Positions 16,192-25,068 of a stretch of DNA of 64,000 bases are shown piece by piece. Source of the DNA: Burkholderiaceae bacterium (GTDB lineage: Bacteria; Pseudomonadota; Gammaproteobacteria; Burkholderiales; Burkholderiaceae); assembly GCA_947462685.1 (NCBI GenBank), contig CANHPL010000008.1:1-64000 (forward strand), read 5' to 3'. The notes below the pieces were generated by a model, which searched no databases, was not told where the DNA came from, and was given only the letters and a program-made list of their open reading frames with translations. How positions within the stretch are numbered: position 1 is the stretch's first letter; each line of letters opens with the position of its first letter. The position numbers and the translations under genes are program-made.

Positions 16192-18123
16192 TCACTTTCT
16201 TGCCACCTCTGTCACCCCCCTGACTTCGGATAATGCTTGGAGGGCTAATTGGATGTCCGCGGCTTGGTGGACTTCTGCAGAAAAACTCATGGTAGCCATC
16301 CCTTTACTGGAGAGGGTATTAACGCCAATCACATTGATTTTGAGCTTGGAGTAGACCTCTGAGATGTCTCTGAGTAAACCTTGTCGATCGATGGCTAAAA
16401 CGAAGATTTCTACAGAAAATAAGGATTTTTCTGCTTGGGATGATGTACCCCAGGCGGTTTTAATGATGCGCTCTGGGGCTCTCTGCATCAATTGCTTAAG
16501 GGTTGCACACTGCTCGCGATGGATCGATACGCCTCGTCCGCGAGTCACAAATCCACATATCTCATCAGGGGGTACGGGTCGACAACATTTGGAGAGTTGG
16601 GTCATCAGTGAATCGACTCCAACAACCAAGACATCCCCTCCTTCACTTTTTCGCTTCGAGGGGCGTAATAGAATTTCTGGGGAGGGGCTGGTTTCTTCTT
16701 CTAGTTTTTCTTTAAGCTCTTTTTCAGGTTTATGGTCTTTTTGCTCAAGTGCTGTCTCTTGGGCATGAAACCATGCCCTAACTTTTGATTTGGCACGGTG
16801 AGAGGCGAGGTAGGCTTTATCAGGCAGTAACCAATCTCTGGAAGGTCCTCCTTGTTTGACAGTGAGGATCTCAACGGTCTGCCCACTTTTGACAATGGTA
16901 TCGAGTGTGACCATCTGACCATCTATCTTAGCTCCACGGCAACGATGCCCAATATTGGTATGCACGGCGTAGGCAAAATCAAGGGATGTAGAATTCGGGT
17001 CTAGGGGGATTACTCGTCCCAAAGGGGTTAGAGCATAGATGTGGTCATCAATGCTTTGTCCTTTCATCTGCTCCCAGGCTTCATCTTTCCAAGAAATCAA
17101 CTGTCGTGCCCAAGCGATGCGCTGTTCATATAGCGCTGCATCACTGAGGGTACCGGTCTTCACACCTTCTTTGTATCGCCAATGAGCGGCCACACCATAC
17201 TCCGCTTGATGATGCATCTCTTGGGTACGGATCTGTATCTCAAAGATGTTGCCATGATCATCGGCTACTACGGTATGTAGGGATTGATAGCCATTGGGCT
17301 TAGGGTTTGCAATATAGTCATCAAACTCTTGCAAGACGGGCTTAAAGACGTCATGGGCAATACCCAGGACGGCATAACATTGCGCTACGGTATCGACTAA
17401 GATCCGTATGGCACTAATATCCCTGAGTTCGGTAAAGTCTAATGACTTCCCTTGCATTTTTTTCCAAATACTATAAATATGCTTGGGTCGTCCTTGGATC
17501 TGCGCAGGAATCCGCTGCTCTTGTAATAGGGCCTCAAACTGCGTCATGATGTTGCCAATAAATACTTGTCGCGCATTACGCTTGCCGTCTAACTGCTTGG
17601 CAATGTCGTAATACGCTTGTGGCTCCATACACCGAAATGCTAAATCTTCCATCTCCCATTTAATTTGCCAAACTCCCAAGCGATTGGCTAAAGCTGCATC
17701 AATCTCTAAAAGTTCTACTGACCACTCGGCTGGCACTTCCAATTTTTGTTGTGACACCCAACGCAGGGTTTGTAGTCTGGAAGATAAATACATCAGTACA
17801 ACGCGAATATCTTGTGAGAAAGCCAACAGCATTTTGCGCAGGGTTTCTACCTGACCAGCCGCTGCTTTGTTGCGGGTGGCTTCTAGGACCTGAAAACTTT
17901 TAATCAGACTGCTGGTCTCTTCACCAAATTGCGCCTGTAATTTAGGGGTACTGAGGGCACTGTTAAGATGTATGATGGCGGTTAAGGTGGCTTCATCAAG
18001 ATAGAGGGTTTTGGCAATGTCCAACATACCTTCTAAATGTGCGACTTGTGCCTCACCAAACCAAGTGCGTTCGGTTTGATTTTCTGGTTGACTATTGTCT
18101 TGGATATTCGTTATATCTCGCAT
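16192..18123 (-). CDS. relA: (p)ppGpp synthetase RelA
   Basis: A 643-residue stringent-response enzyme that transfers pyrophosphate from ATP to GDP/GTP when uncharged tRNA enters the ribosome. The N-terminal pseudo-hydrolase region lacks the HD hydrolase signature. The synthetase domain contains 'LRDISAIRILVD' and 'EFDDYIANPKPNGYQSLH' at about 266-283; Glu-Phe-Asp-Asp is the EXDD signature of monofunctional RelA rather than bifunctional SpoT. A TGS domain ('IYALTPLGRVIPL') follows, then a conserved Cys-rich stretch and a C-terminal ACT domain (about 565-640). It is somewhat shorter than E. coli RelA. tRNA-Val follows within 15 bp. Confidence 0.95.
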   Translation of the reverse strand: MRDITNIQDNSQPENQTERTWFGEAQVAHLEGMLDIAKTLYLDEATLTAIIHLNSALSTPKLQAQFGEETSSLIKSFQVLEATRNKAAAGQVETLRKMLLAFSQDIRVVLMYLSSRLQTLRWVSQQKLEVPAEWSVELLEIDAALANRLGVWQIKWEMEDLAFRCMEPQAYYDIAKQLDGKRNARQVFIGNIMTQFEALLQEQRIPAQIQGRPKHIYSIWKKMQGKSLDFTELRDISAIRILVDTVAQCYAVLGIAHDVFKPVLQEFDDYIANPKPNGYQSLHTVVADDHGNIFEIQIRTQEMHHQAEYGVAAHWRYKEGVKTGTLSDAALYEQRIAWARQLISWKDEAWEQMKGQSIDDHIYALTPLGRVIPLDPNSTSLDFAYAVHTNIGHRCRGAKIDGQMVTLDTIVKSGQTVEILTVKQGGPSRDWLLPDKAYLASHRAKSKVRAWFHAQETALEQKDHKPEKELKEKLEEETSPSPEILLRPSKRKSEGGDVLVVGVDSLMTQLSKCCRPVPPDEICGFVTRGRGVSIHREQCATLKQLMQRAPERIIKTAWGTSSQAEKSLFSVEIFVLAIDRQGLLRDISEVYSKLKINVIGVNTLSSKGMATMSFSAEVHQAADIQLALQALSEVRGVTEVARK

Positions 18124-18150
18124 ACTAACAATGTATACGAAATCAATACT

Positions 18151-19161
18151 CTACTTCAAATTACTAAAAAATTCCCGTGCAATGTGTATGTGATTGGGTA
18201 ATATAAATGCGGGGGCATGACCTGCTTCGGGTATTTCAACACTCTTGGCATGGGGGTTACGACTGAGCATCTCGGTAACGGTTGCCGATGATAAAAGATC
18301 TGACTCCACGCCACGCACAATTAGTGTCGGAACCTGAATCGCATCAAAACTATTCCACAGGGCTTTTTCACCAGCAAGGGCAGTCATGGGATTGGAGGCC
18401 ATAATCGGAGCATTGATTTGCGGATCATAATGTAAATGCCACTTGTCCTGCTTTTGGATGAGTTGTGGCAAATTGAGTTCACGCAATTGCTCAAGAGAAT
18501 GACGTCCAAATGTGGTGGTGAGTTCATTCACATAGGCTAAACCTTCTTCTTGTGTGGCAAACACGACAGGTTTACTGAGATACTTCATTAAACGCATAAA
18601 AAATGCAGGCTCAATGCGCGGTCCTACATCATTGAGCAAGAGTCGTTGGATGGGTTGATTTGGTAAGCCTGCCAGTACCATTCCAATCAGACCACCCATT
18701 GAGGTACCAAACCAGTCTAATTGTTTTGGCTTAAGATGTGCAATCAAAGTAACCATGTCACTCACATATTGTGGCACGCCGTACAGCATCGGATTCACTA
18801 AATGATCTGAGTTACCGCGCCCAACAACATCAGGACAGACAACGTAATAACGATCAGACATTGCACGTGCTAGCTGGGCAAAATCACTGCCACGCCTTGT
18901 GAGTCCATGAACACAGAGTAAGACATTGGGGTTTTGTGGATCTCCCCAAGTTAAATAAGCCATGCGATGAAGTCCCGCAGGGCTGATGCATTGCACACTA
19001 CCCTGCCCACTCCCGGCAGGATTCGGTTGATGAATCACACTCGAGATATTTCCTAGAGCATCCGATTGCGGAGTCGGCTTTACCGGAAAGTCACTCTGTC
19101 CACTGGCAAATTTTGAACTGAACATCCCACGCAATCGATTGATCCAGGACCTGTTTTTCAT
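18151..19161 (-). CDS. alpha/beta-fold hydrolase
   Basis: A 336-residue serine hydrolase of unknown substrate. 'VLLCVHGLTRRGSDF' forms the oxyanion region, 'WFGTSMGGLIGMV' carries the nucleophile Ser in GxSxG, 'VRGVESDLL' holds the probable acid and 'PEAGHAPAF' the catalytic His. About 60 residues precede the fold without an evident signal peptide. It lies between the CDF transporter gene and relA on the same strand, with 13 and 27 bp gaps. Confidence 0.88.
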   Translation of the reverse strand: MKNRSWINRLRGMFSSKFASGQSDFPVKPTPQSDALGNISSVIHQPNPAGSGQGSVQCISPAGLHRMAYLTWGDPQNPNVLLCVHGLTRRGSDFAQLARAMSDRYYVVCPDVVGRGNSDHLVNPMLYGVPQYVSDMVTLIAHLKPKQLDWFGTSMGGLIGMVLAGLPNQPIQRLLLNDVGPRIEPAFFMRLMKYLSKPVVFATQEEGLAYVNELTTTFGRHSLEQLRELNLPQLIQKQDKWHLHYDPQINAPIMASNPMTALAGEKALWNSFDAIQVPTLIVRGVESDLLSSATVTEMLSRNPHAKSVEIPEAGHAPAFILPNHIHIAREFFSNLK

Positions 19162-19174
19162 GTTCTAACTTTCT

Positions 19175-20113
19175 CTAAGTGGTACTAATTTCTGGTTGGA
19201 GTGTGACATGATCTATGCCATGTTGTTTGATCAGCATCTCACGGATCAAATCCATCGTTATCGGCCATTGATTTAAATTACTGATTTCAATATGGCCGAT
19301 GAGCGCTGGAAATCCAGGAGTCATTTCCCAAACGTGTAGATCATGGACGGCTAAAACTCCGTCGATCGTTTGTAAATCTTTGCCAACCTTGATGTAGTCG
19401 ATATGTTTGGGGACGCCCTTCATTAAAAAATGATAGGACTCGAGCAAAATATGAATCGTTGATCGAATTAGAATAAGGCATACGACCATCGAGAGAATCG
19501 GGTCAATTTGCATCCAACCGGTGTACTGAATCACAATACCGGCTGTTAACGCAGCAACTGAACCAAGCAAATCACCCATCACATGAATCAGCGCCGCACG
19601 GGTGTTCATGCTTTGGTTATTACGGGATAATAACCACGCCACAATCAGGTTCACAACCAGTCCAAGAGCAGCGACGATGGTGACGGTAGAACCACCCACG
19701 ATATGCGGATCTTGAAAGCGACTAATCGCTTCTACGGCGATCCAAATGATTAAGGCAATCATGGCAAGCGAGTTCACAAATGCAGCCAATGCTTCTGCTC
19801 TTCCTAATCCAAATGAGTATTTTGCCGATGGGGGTGATTTGGATATATATTGCGCAATGACAGCGAGTAATAAACCGGCAGCATCGGTCACCATATGTCC
19901 AGCATCGGATATTAATGCTAAGGAATTGGCATAAAACCCAGCAAATACCTCCACCAAGGCAAAGCCTAAGGTAATGACTAATGCAATCGAAAGTACTTTT
20001 TGACTAGTAACTTCTTTTGCATGAGAATGCGGTGTATCACCTACTTTGTGAGCATGTAACTCATGAGCGGGGACACTCTCTTTGGGGTTTTGATGAGAGT
20101 GTCCCCGCATCAT
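19175..20113 (-). CDS. cation diffusion facilitator (CzcD/ZitB-like metal efflux)
   Basis: A 312-residue inner-membrane transporter exporting Zn2+ or related divalent cations in exchange for protons. The N-terminus is His-rich ('MMRGHSHQNPKES', 'HELHAHKVGDTPHSHAKE'). Six membrane segments follow with the metal sites 'SDAGHMVTDAAG' and 'HVMGDLLGS' (HxxxD). A cytoplasmic C-terminal domain with 'VHDLHVWEMTPG' completes the family pattern. It ends 2 bp... from the CoA-transferase stop on one side only: its start at 20113 lies 1 bp from the end of the upstream CoA-transferase gene, suggesting co-transcription. Confidence 0.95.
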   Translation of the reverse strand: MMRGHSHQNPKESVPAHELHAHKVGDTPHSHAKEVTSQKVLSIALVITLGFALVEVFAGFYANSLALISDAGHMVTDAAGLLLAVIAQYISKSPPSAKYSFGLGRAEALAAFVNSLAMIALIIWIAVEAISRFQDPHIVGGSTVTIVAALGLVVNLIVAWLLSRNNQSMNTRAALIHVMGDLLGSVAALTAGIVIQYTGWMQIDPILSMVVCLILIRSTIHILLESYHFLMKGVPKHIDYIKVGKDLQTIDGVLAVHDLHVWEMTPGFPALIGHIEISNLNQWPITMDLIREMLIKQHGIDHVTLQPEISTT

Positions 20114-20114
20114 G

Positions 20115-20762
20115 TTAAACAGTCACTTCTAATGGCGCGGGTGTTTTGGCAATTACATCTTCGACTGTGACACCTGGGGCGAGTTCCATTAGCTTAAGTC
20201 CAGTTGGTGTGACATTGATCACACAAAGATCGGTAATGATTTGATCAACCACACCTACTCCAGTTAATGGCAGAGTACATTCTGGCAAGATCTTGAAATC
20301 TTCAGTACCGTCTTTTTTACGGGCCACATGTTCCATCACAATAATGACGTGACCAACACCTGCGACCAGATCCATCGCACCGCCCATGCCTTTGATCATC
20401 TTGCCTGGAATCATCCAGTTGGCTAAGTCGCCTTTCGAGCTAACTTGCATAGCTCCTAAAATTGCCACATTGATCTTACCGGCACGAATCATTCCAAAAG
20501 AATCCGCCGATGAAAAGATGGAGGAGCCTGGTAATGTAGTAACGGTTTGTTTACCTGCATTAATGAGGTCAGCATCAACTTCTGCTTCTGTCGGAAATGG
20601 TCCAATTCCCATTAATCCGTTTTCTGATTGGAGCCAAACTTCCATTCCTGCAGGAATATGATTTGCCACCAAGGTCGGTAAACCAATCCCAAGGTTAACG
20701 TAAAACCCATCTTTTAATTCTTGGGCAGCTCTTGCTGCCATTTGATCTTTTGTCCATGCCAT
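20115..20762 (-). CDS. scoB: 3-oxoacid CoA-transferase subunit B
   Basis: A 215-residue beta subunit of a succinyl-CoA:3-ketoacid-type CoA transferase. The catalytic glutamate is in '[14 protein letters not shown]', the family signature. The partner subunit A gene lies 33 bp upstream. The pair activates 3-oxoacids such as acetoacetate with CoA from succinyl-CoA. The exact acid is not fixed by sequence; 3-oxoadipate is an alternative substrate. Confidence 0.93.
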   Translation of the reverse strand: MAWTKDQMAARAAQELKDGFYVNLGIGLPTLVANHIPAGMEVWLQSENGLMGIGPFPTEAEVDADLINAGKQTVTTLPGSSIFSSADSFGMIRAGKINVAILGAMQVSSKGDLANWMIPGKMIKGMGGAMDLVAGVGHVIIVMEHVARKKDGTEDFKILPECTLPLTGVGVVDQIITDLCVINVTPTGLKLMELAPGVTVEDVIAKTPAPLEVTV

Positions 20763-20795
20763 GTTGATTTTCCTTAATGATTCTATATCTGTAAG

Positions 20796-21494
20796 TTATG
20801 CCGAACGTGTCGTTTTTTGTTCGATACGCTTTTCTGGAGTTGGATTGCACACAATCCGGTGGACATAAATACCCGGTGTATGAATTTGATCTGGGTCTAA
20901 TTCACCATTCTCAACAATCTCTTCTACTTCAGCAATCGTGATTTTTCCAGCCATGGCAGCAACCGGATTAAAGTTACGTGCGGTGAGGTGATAGACCAAA
21001 TTACCAGATTTATCCGCTTTCCACGCTTTGACCAAAGCGACATCAGGTGTTAAGGTTCTTTCCATCAAATAAGTATGACCATCAAACTCACGTGTCTCTT
21101 TACCTTCAGCCACGAGCGTACCAACACCAGTCTTAGTAAAAAATGCCGGAATTCCACAACCACCGGAGCGTAATTTTTCTGCTAAGGTTCCTTGCGGTGT
21201 GAGTTCTACTTCGACTTCCTTAGCTAAAAACTGTCTTTCAAATTCAGCATTACCGCCAATAAATGAACAAATCATTTTTTTGATCTGACGATTTTCAAGC
21301 AAAATACCGAGTCCATAGCCATCTATTCCACAGTTGTTCGAGATCACGGTCAGGTTTTTTGCGCCATGCTCTTTCATACCAGCAATCAATGCTTCTGGAA
21401 TGCCACAAATACCAAATCCACCAACGGCCATCATGACGCCATCTTTGACAACATCATGTAGTGCCTCTTTTGTTGAGGCATATACTTTATTCAT
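20796..21494 (-). CDS. scoA: 3-oxoacid CoA-transferase subunit A
   Basis: A 232-residue alpha subunit. It has 'VGGFGICGIPEALIAG' near the N-terminus (CoA-binding glycine loop), 'ISNNCGIDGYGLG' and 'TPQGTLAEKLRSGGCGIPAF', all standard for the family. Subunit B follows in the same transcript. The start codon is preceded by an AGGGGAAAAGT-type ribosome-binding sequence on the minus strand. Confidence 0.93.
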   Translation of the reverse strand: MNKVYASTKEALHDVVKDGVMMAVGGFGICGIPEALIAGMKEHGAKNLTVISNNCGIDGYGLGILLENRQIKKMICSFIGGNAEFERQFLAKEVEVELTPQGTLAEKLRSGGCGIPAFFTKTGVGTLVAEGKETREFDGHTYLMERTLTPDVALVKAWKADKSGNLVYHLTARNFNPVAAMAGKITIAEVEEIVENGELDPDQIHTPGIYVHRIVCNPTPEKRIEQKTTRSA

Positions 21495-21556
21495 TACTTT
21501 TCCCCTATTTTTAAAATCAATTCATTGACTCTATGATACCTTCTTCTAGTAGCCCA

Positions 21557-22348
21557 TTATTGAATGGCTAGACCATCATCAGCAGTCATAATAGAACCAT
21601 TCATAAAGCGGGATTCAGGACTTGCCAAAAGTAATAAAAGACCTTCTAAATCTTGGGTTTGTCCCACGCGCTTGCGGGGTAATTTTTGGATGAGTTTTTG
21701 CCCGCCTTCAGTTCCCCAATAATCGGCATTTATCTCGGTTTCTATATATCCTGGACAAATAGCGTTGACATTGATGCCATATCTTCCCCATTCGAGTGCC
21801 ATGGCACTTGTCATATGAATCACAGCAGCTTTACTCATGGAATAGGTACTGATTTGCGCTAGTACCCGAATGCCAGCAACGGAAGCAATATTGATGATCC
21901 GTTGCGCAGGTAACTCTAGTCCTTCGCCTTGGGCTTTTTTAGCTCTTTCAATCATTTGCTTGCCAATGGCTTGAGCGACAAAAAATGCCCCTTTGGTATT
22001 GGTGTCAAACACAAAGTCGTAATCGGCTTCCTTAACGTCAACAATCCGCTGGGTGGTAGACACGCCAGAGTTATTGACCAAAATATCAATCGGTCCAGCC
22101 TGTTGTGTTGCCTGAGCTGTGGCCTGTTCAATGGACGCTTGCGAAGTAACATCAAGGGCAACACAATGCACTCGGGCCCCAGTAATTGCCAATTCTTTAG
22201 CAAGTGCTTGCAAACGATCGACTCGGCGAGCGGCAAGTACAACCGTTGCGCCAGCACTTGCTAAAGATGTTGCAAATTGGACTCCTAAACCACTGGAAGC
22301 CCCAGTAATAAAAGCCACCTTACCTGCTAAATCAATTTGATACGCCAT
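21557..22348 (-). CDS. SDR-family NAD(P)-dependent oxidoreductase
   Basis: A 263-residue short-chain dehydrogenase/reductase. The cofactor loop is 'FITGASSGLG', the 'NNSG' motif follows, and the catalytic Ser-Tyr-Lys triad is in 'NIASVAGI...YSMSKAAV'. The C-terminal 'NAICPGYIETEIN' is typical. The start at 22348 is chosen because it is preceded by AAGGAGACAAC and begins directly before the Rossmann strand; 15 additional codons upstream are in frame but unlikely. It could be a 3-oxoacyl or 3-hydroxyacyl-CoA reductase, in line with the neighbouring CoA transferase. Confidence 0.92.
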   Translation of the reverse strand: MAYQIDLAGKVAFITGASSGLGVQFATSLASAGATVVLAARRVDRLQALAKELAITGARVHCVALDVTSQASIEQATAQATQQAGPIDILVNNSGVSTTQRIVDVKEADYDFVFDTNTKGAFFVAQAIGKQMIERAKKAQGEGLELPAQRIINIASVAGIRVLAQISTYSMSKAAVIHMTSAMALEWGRYGINVNAICPGYIETEINADYWGTEGGQKLIQKLPRKRVGQTQDLEGLLLLLASPESRFMNGSIMTADDGLAIQ

Positions 22349-22446
22349 GTTGTCTCCTTCATCTTGATTGATTGGAATTGCGATATCAATCATCGCTCTT
22401 AGTAGTTGTTAGTTTATCTTCTATGTCAGTTGAGGTACTTTTATCA

Positions 22447-22530
22447 TTAAAACACTTCCCTACCGACTGGCTGAACTTCGGTTTTGCCATGATGGTTACT
22501 TGGAGTCATGTTCTTGACCAAACTCTCCAT
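22447..22530 (-). pseudogene. possible relic of an antitoxin 3' end
   Basis: A 27-codon frame beginning 'MESLVKNMTPSNHHGK' and ending 'VQPVGREVF'. The terminal 'PVGREVF' resembles the 'PVGKEVW/PVGREVW' ending common in AbrB/MazE-type antitoxins. It lies 12 bp beyond the vapC gene at 22543. Too short to be a full antitoxin; read as a remnant with low confidence. Confidence 0.3.
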
Positions 22531-22542
22531 CAATCAACCCTA

Positions 22543-22938
22543 TCAAAGGCTCTTAAATCCCGCATGCTTAATAGCATCCAAATCAAAAGTCACACTATAT
22601 GCACAACCAGCCTTATTGGCAGAGCGCTCGATTAAACAATCTGAGAAATCTGCTCTAGAACTTGCAAAAATACGAATGGCTTTAATGACGGTTTCCGAGT
22701 TTTCAATCATCAACTCTCGGGTAGCAATCAGTGTTTCAAGAATTTTCACAACTTCGATTTTTGTCGATTGATAGCAGCTTTGCATGACCCATACCAATTC
22801 AATAATGGACACAAGAGTGACAAACCCTGGTGACTCTTTTGTTAGGGAGTTGATTAAGTTGGTCGCAAGGGCAGATTGCTTGATGTCATCTTGAGCGATA
22901 TAGCGAACTAAAACATTCGTGTCCAGTCCTATCATCAT
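22543..22938 (-). CDS. vapC: VapC-type PIN-domain toxin
   Basis: A 131-residue PIN-domain ribonuclease. The acidic active-site residues appear in 'MIGLDTNVLVRY' (Asp6), 'IIELVWV', 'ADFSDCLIE' and 'TFDLDAIK'. It overlaps the upstream antitoxin stop by 4 bp. It belongs to a different PIN subfamily from the vapC at 14809 (TNVLVRYIAQDD type), so the two modules are not recent duplicates. Confidence 0.92.
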   Translation of the reverse strand: MMIGLDTNVLVRYIAQDDIKQSALATNLINSLTKESPGFVTLVSIIELVWVMQSCYQSTKIEVVKILETLIATRELMIENSETVIKAIRIFASSRADFSDCLIERSANKAGCAYSVTFDLDAIKHAGFKSL

Positions 22939-23174
22939 AATTTTGCTCCTTGCGCTGCAATCGCCATATTCATGTCTTCGATACTGACGGGAGCCGGAGG
23001 TTTACGTAACATACCCTTTAGAGAATGAATGGGGCTCACAACTGGAACGATCATAAATTGCCCATTCTCCATCTCAACAAATTCAATACGACTTCCAGCC
23101 TCAATTCCAAGCGACGTCCTTACTGAAGCTGGTATGGTGATCTGTCCCTTTGAAGTTACTGTTGCTGCGCTCAT
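22935..23174 (-). CDS. vapB: AbrB/SpoVT-type antitoxin
   Basis: A 79-residue antitoxin with the swapped-hairpin AbrB DNA-binding motif 'ATVTSKGQITIPASVRTSLG' at residues 4-23, and a Pro-rich C-terminal arm that should bind the toxin. It is translationally coupled to vapC. An inverted repeat just upstream (23181-23216) is a good candidate autoregulatory operator. Confidence 0.93.
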   Translation of the reverse strand: MSAATVTSKGQITIPASVRTSLGIEAGSRIEFVEMENGQFMIVPVVSPIHSLKGMLRKPPAPVSIEDMNMAIAAQGAKL

Positions 23175-23180
23175 GATTAT

Positions 23181-23216
23181 CCTTACTTTTTATATGAATC
23201 TTACTTTATAGTAAGG
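23181..23216. promoter_or_regulatory. inverted repeat, probable vapBC operator
   Basis: CCTTAC at 23181 is mirrored by GTAAGG at 23211-23216, and a nested TTAC-TTTATA-GTAA lies at 23201-23214. The site starts 7 bp before the antitoxin start, the expected position for autorepression by a VapBC complex. Confidence 0.5.
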
Positions 23217-23385
23217 AAATTATCGTGTCAAGGTAAAGATGATCCATATCACTTAATAAGGCTCCTGGCTTTAGCAAGTTCTGGCCATCAGAATCCAAAT
23301 GAACCCTGCGATCATTGCTTCGTCAATTACGTAAAATGCTGATAATGTCATAATTGAATATTGACGAACTTGTTTTGAAAGATTT

Positions 23386-25068
23386 ATGCAGAATTCTCTC
23401 ACCTCAGAAGCAACTCTTGCGCAATTCGGTCCTCGTGAATCCATGGAGTATGACGTGGTCATCGTTGGCGGTGGGCCCGCTGGTCTTTCGTGTGCGATTC
23501 ATATGAAACAACTTGCTCAGCAAAACAATCAAGAGATTTCTGTCGTGGTTTTGGAAAAGGGTTCAGAAATCGGTGCGCATATTGTTTCTGGTGCGGTAAT
23601 GGATCCGATTGCTTTAAATGAGCTTTTTCCAAACTGGAAAGAGCTTGGTGCGCCTCTTCACACTCTGGTAAAAGAAGATCGTTTTCTGTTCTTAACGCAA
23701 TCCATGGGTGTCAAAACACCGGATTGGTTACTGCCTGATTCGTTTAAGAATCATGGCAATTACATTATTAGTTTGTCAGATTTCACACGTTGGTTAGGCA
23801 CTCAAGCGGAAGCGCTCGGTGTAGAAATTTTTCCTGGCTTTGCCGCTGCTGAAGTTCTATTCAATGATCAGGGCTATGTCAAAGGGGTGGCAACGGGTAA
23901 TCTGGGTATTGGCAAAGATGGTCAACTCACGGATCAATTTCAATTGGGGATGGAACTCCATGCGAAATATACGATCTTTGCGGAAGGTGCGCGGGGTCAT
24001 CTGGGTAAACAATTGATTGCAAAGTTTAAATTAGATGCTGCTTCTGCACCTCAAAGTTATGGCATCGGTATCAAAGAACTTTGGGAAATCGACCCTGCGG
24101 TGCATGAAGAAGGTCTTGTCATGCACACGGCTGGCTGGCCTTTATCTAGCGATACGTATGGTGGATCGTTTCTGTACCATATGGCTAACAACCAAGTATC
24201 TGTGGGTTTTGTAGTGGGGCTTGGTTATAAAAATCCGTACCTTTCCCCTTTTGAAGAATTCCAACGCTATAAAACACATCCAAGTATCAGGAAGTTTTTT
24301 GAGAATGGTAAACGCATTAGTTATGGTGCACGTGCGATCACTGCAGGGGGCTTTAATAGCTTACCCAAAACCATCTTTCCTGGTGGCGCTCTGATTGGTT
24401 GCGACGCAGGTTACCTTAATGCTTCACGCATTAAGGGTTCGCACGCAGCAATTAAATCAGGCATGCTGGTCGCGCGCGACATCGTGGAAGCCCTTGCGAA
24501 TGATCGATCTCATGATGAACTCCATCACTACCCTAAATACTTCAAATCGAGCTGGCTATTCGATGAACTTTACAAAGCACGTAATTTTAAAACCGCCATG
24601 AGCAAGGGTCTTTATACCGGTAGCCTCTTAGTCGGTATTGAACAAAAGCTCTTTAAAGGAAGTGTCCCTTGGAACCTACAACACCCTAAACCAGATCATG
24701 CCTGTTTGGAACCGGCAACGATGCATCAGCCAATTGACTATCCCAAGCCGGATGGCAAGATTACGTTTGATCGTTTATCGTCAGTATTTATTTCCAATAC
24801 GAACCATGCTGAAAATCAACCAGCCCATTTAACGCTTAAAAATCCAGATGTACCCATCAATACCAATTTGACACTTTATGCTGGCCCAGAATCTCGTTAC
24901 TGCCCAGCAGGTGTATATGAATACGTGCAAACAGATGGTATCGAGCATCTCCAAATTAATGCGCAAAATTGTGTGCATTGTAAAACTTGCGATATCAAAG
25001 ATCCTACACAAAATATTGTGTGGGTAACGCCTGAGGGTGGTGGCGGGCCTAATTACTCGGGGATGTAA
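23386..25068 (+). CDS. electron transfer flavoprotein-ubiquinone oxidoreductase
   Basis: A 560-residue membrane-associated ETF-QO that passes electrons from fatty-acid and amino-acid dehydrogenases via ETF to ubiquinone. The FAD-binding loop 'VVIVGGGPAGLSC' is at residues 24-36. The central region includes 'EGARGHLGKQL' and 'IGCDAGYLNASRIKGSHAAIKSG'. The C-terminal ferredoxin-like part has the 4Fe-4S ligands in 'CPAGVYEY' and 'NCVHCKTCDIKDP'. The length is normal. Its 3' end overlaps the convergent MFS gene by 20 bp. Confidence 0.97.
   Translation: MQNSLTSEATLAQFGPRESMEYDVVIVGGGPAGLSCAIHMKQLAQQNNQEISVVVLEKGSEIGAHIVSGAVMDPIALNELFPNWKELGAPLHTLVKEDRFLFLTQSMGVKTPDWLLPDSFKNHGNYIISLSDFTRWLGTQAEALGVEIFPGFAAAEVLFNDQGYVKGVATGNLGIGKDGQLTDQFQLGMELHAKYTIFAEGARGHLGKQLIAKFKLDAASAPQSYGIGIKELWEIDPAVHEEGLVMHTAGWPLSSDTYGGSFLYHMANNQVSVGFVVGLGYKNPYLSPFEEFQRYKTHPSIRKFFENGKRISYGARAITAGGFNSLPKTIFPGGALIGCDAGYLNASRIKGSHAAIKSGMLVARDIVEALANDRSHDELHHYPKYFKSSWLFDELYKARNFKTAMSKGLYTGSLLVGIEQKLFKGSVPWNLQHPKPDHACLEPATMHQPIDYPKPDGKITFDRLSSVFISNTNHAENQPAHLTLKNPDVPINTNLTLYAGPESRYCPAGVYEYVQTDGIEHLQINAQNCVHCKTCDIKDPTQNIVWVTPEGGGGPNYSGM

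Noticed and set aside
22372-22635. 87-codon plus-strand frame between SDR and vapC
   Set aside because: Antisense to the 3' part of vapC and to the SDR start; no ribosome-binding site or family features.
25049-25068. Possible frameshift at the ETF-QO/MFS overlap
   Set aside because: The two genes are convergent and both have complete family C-termini; a 20-bp tail overlap is ordinary.
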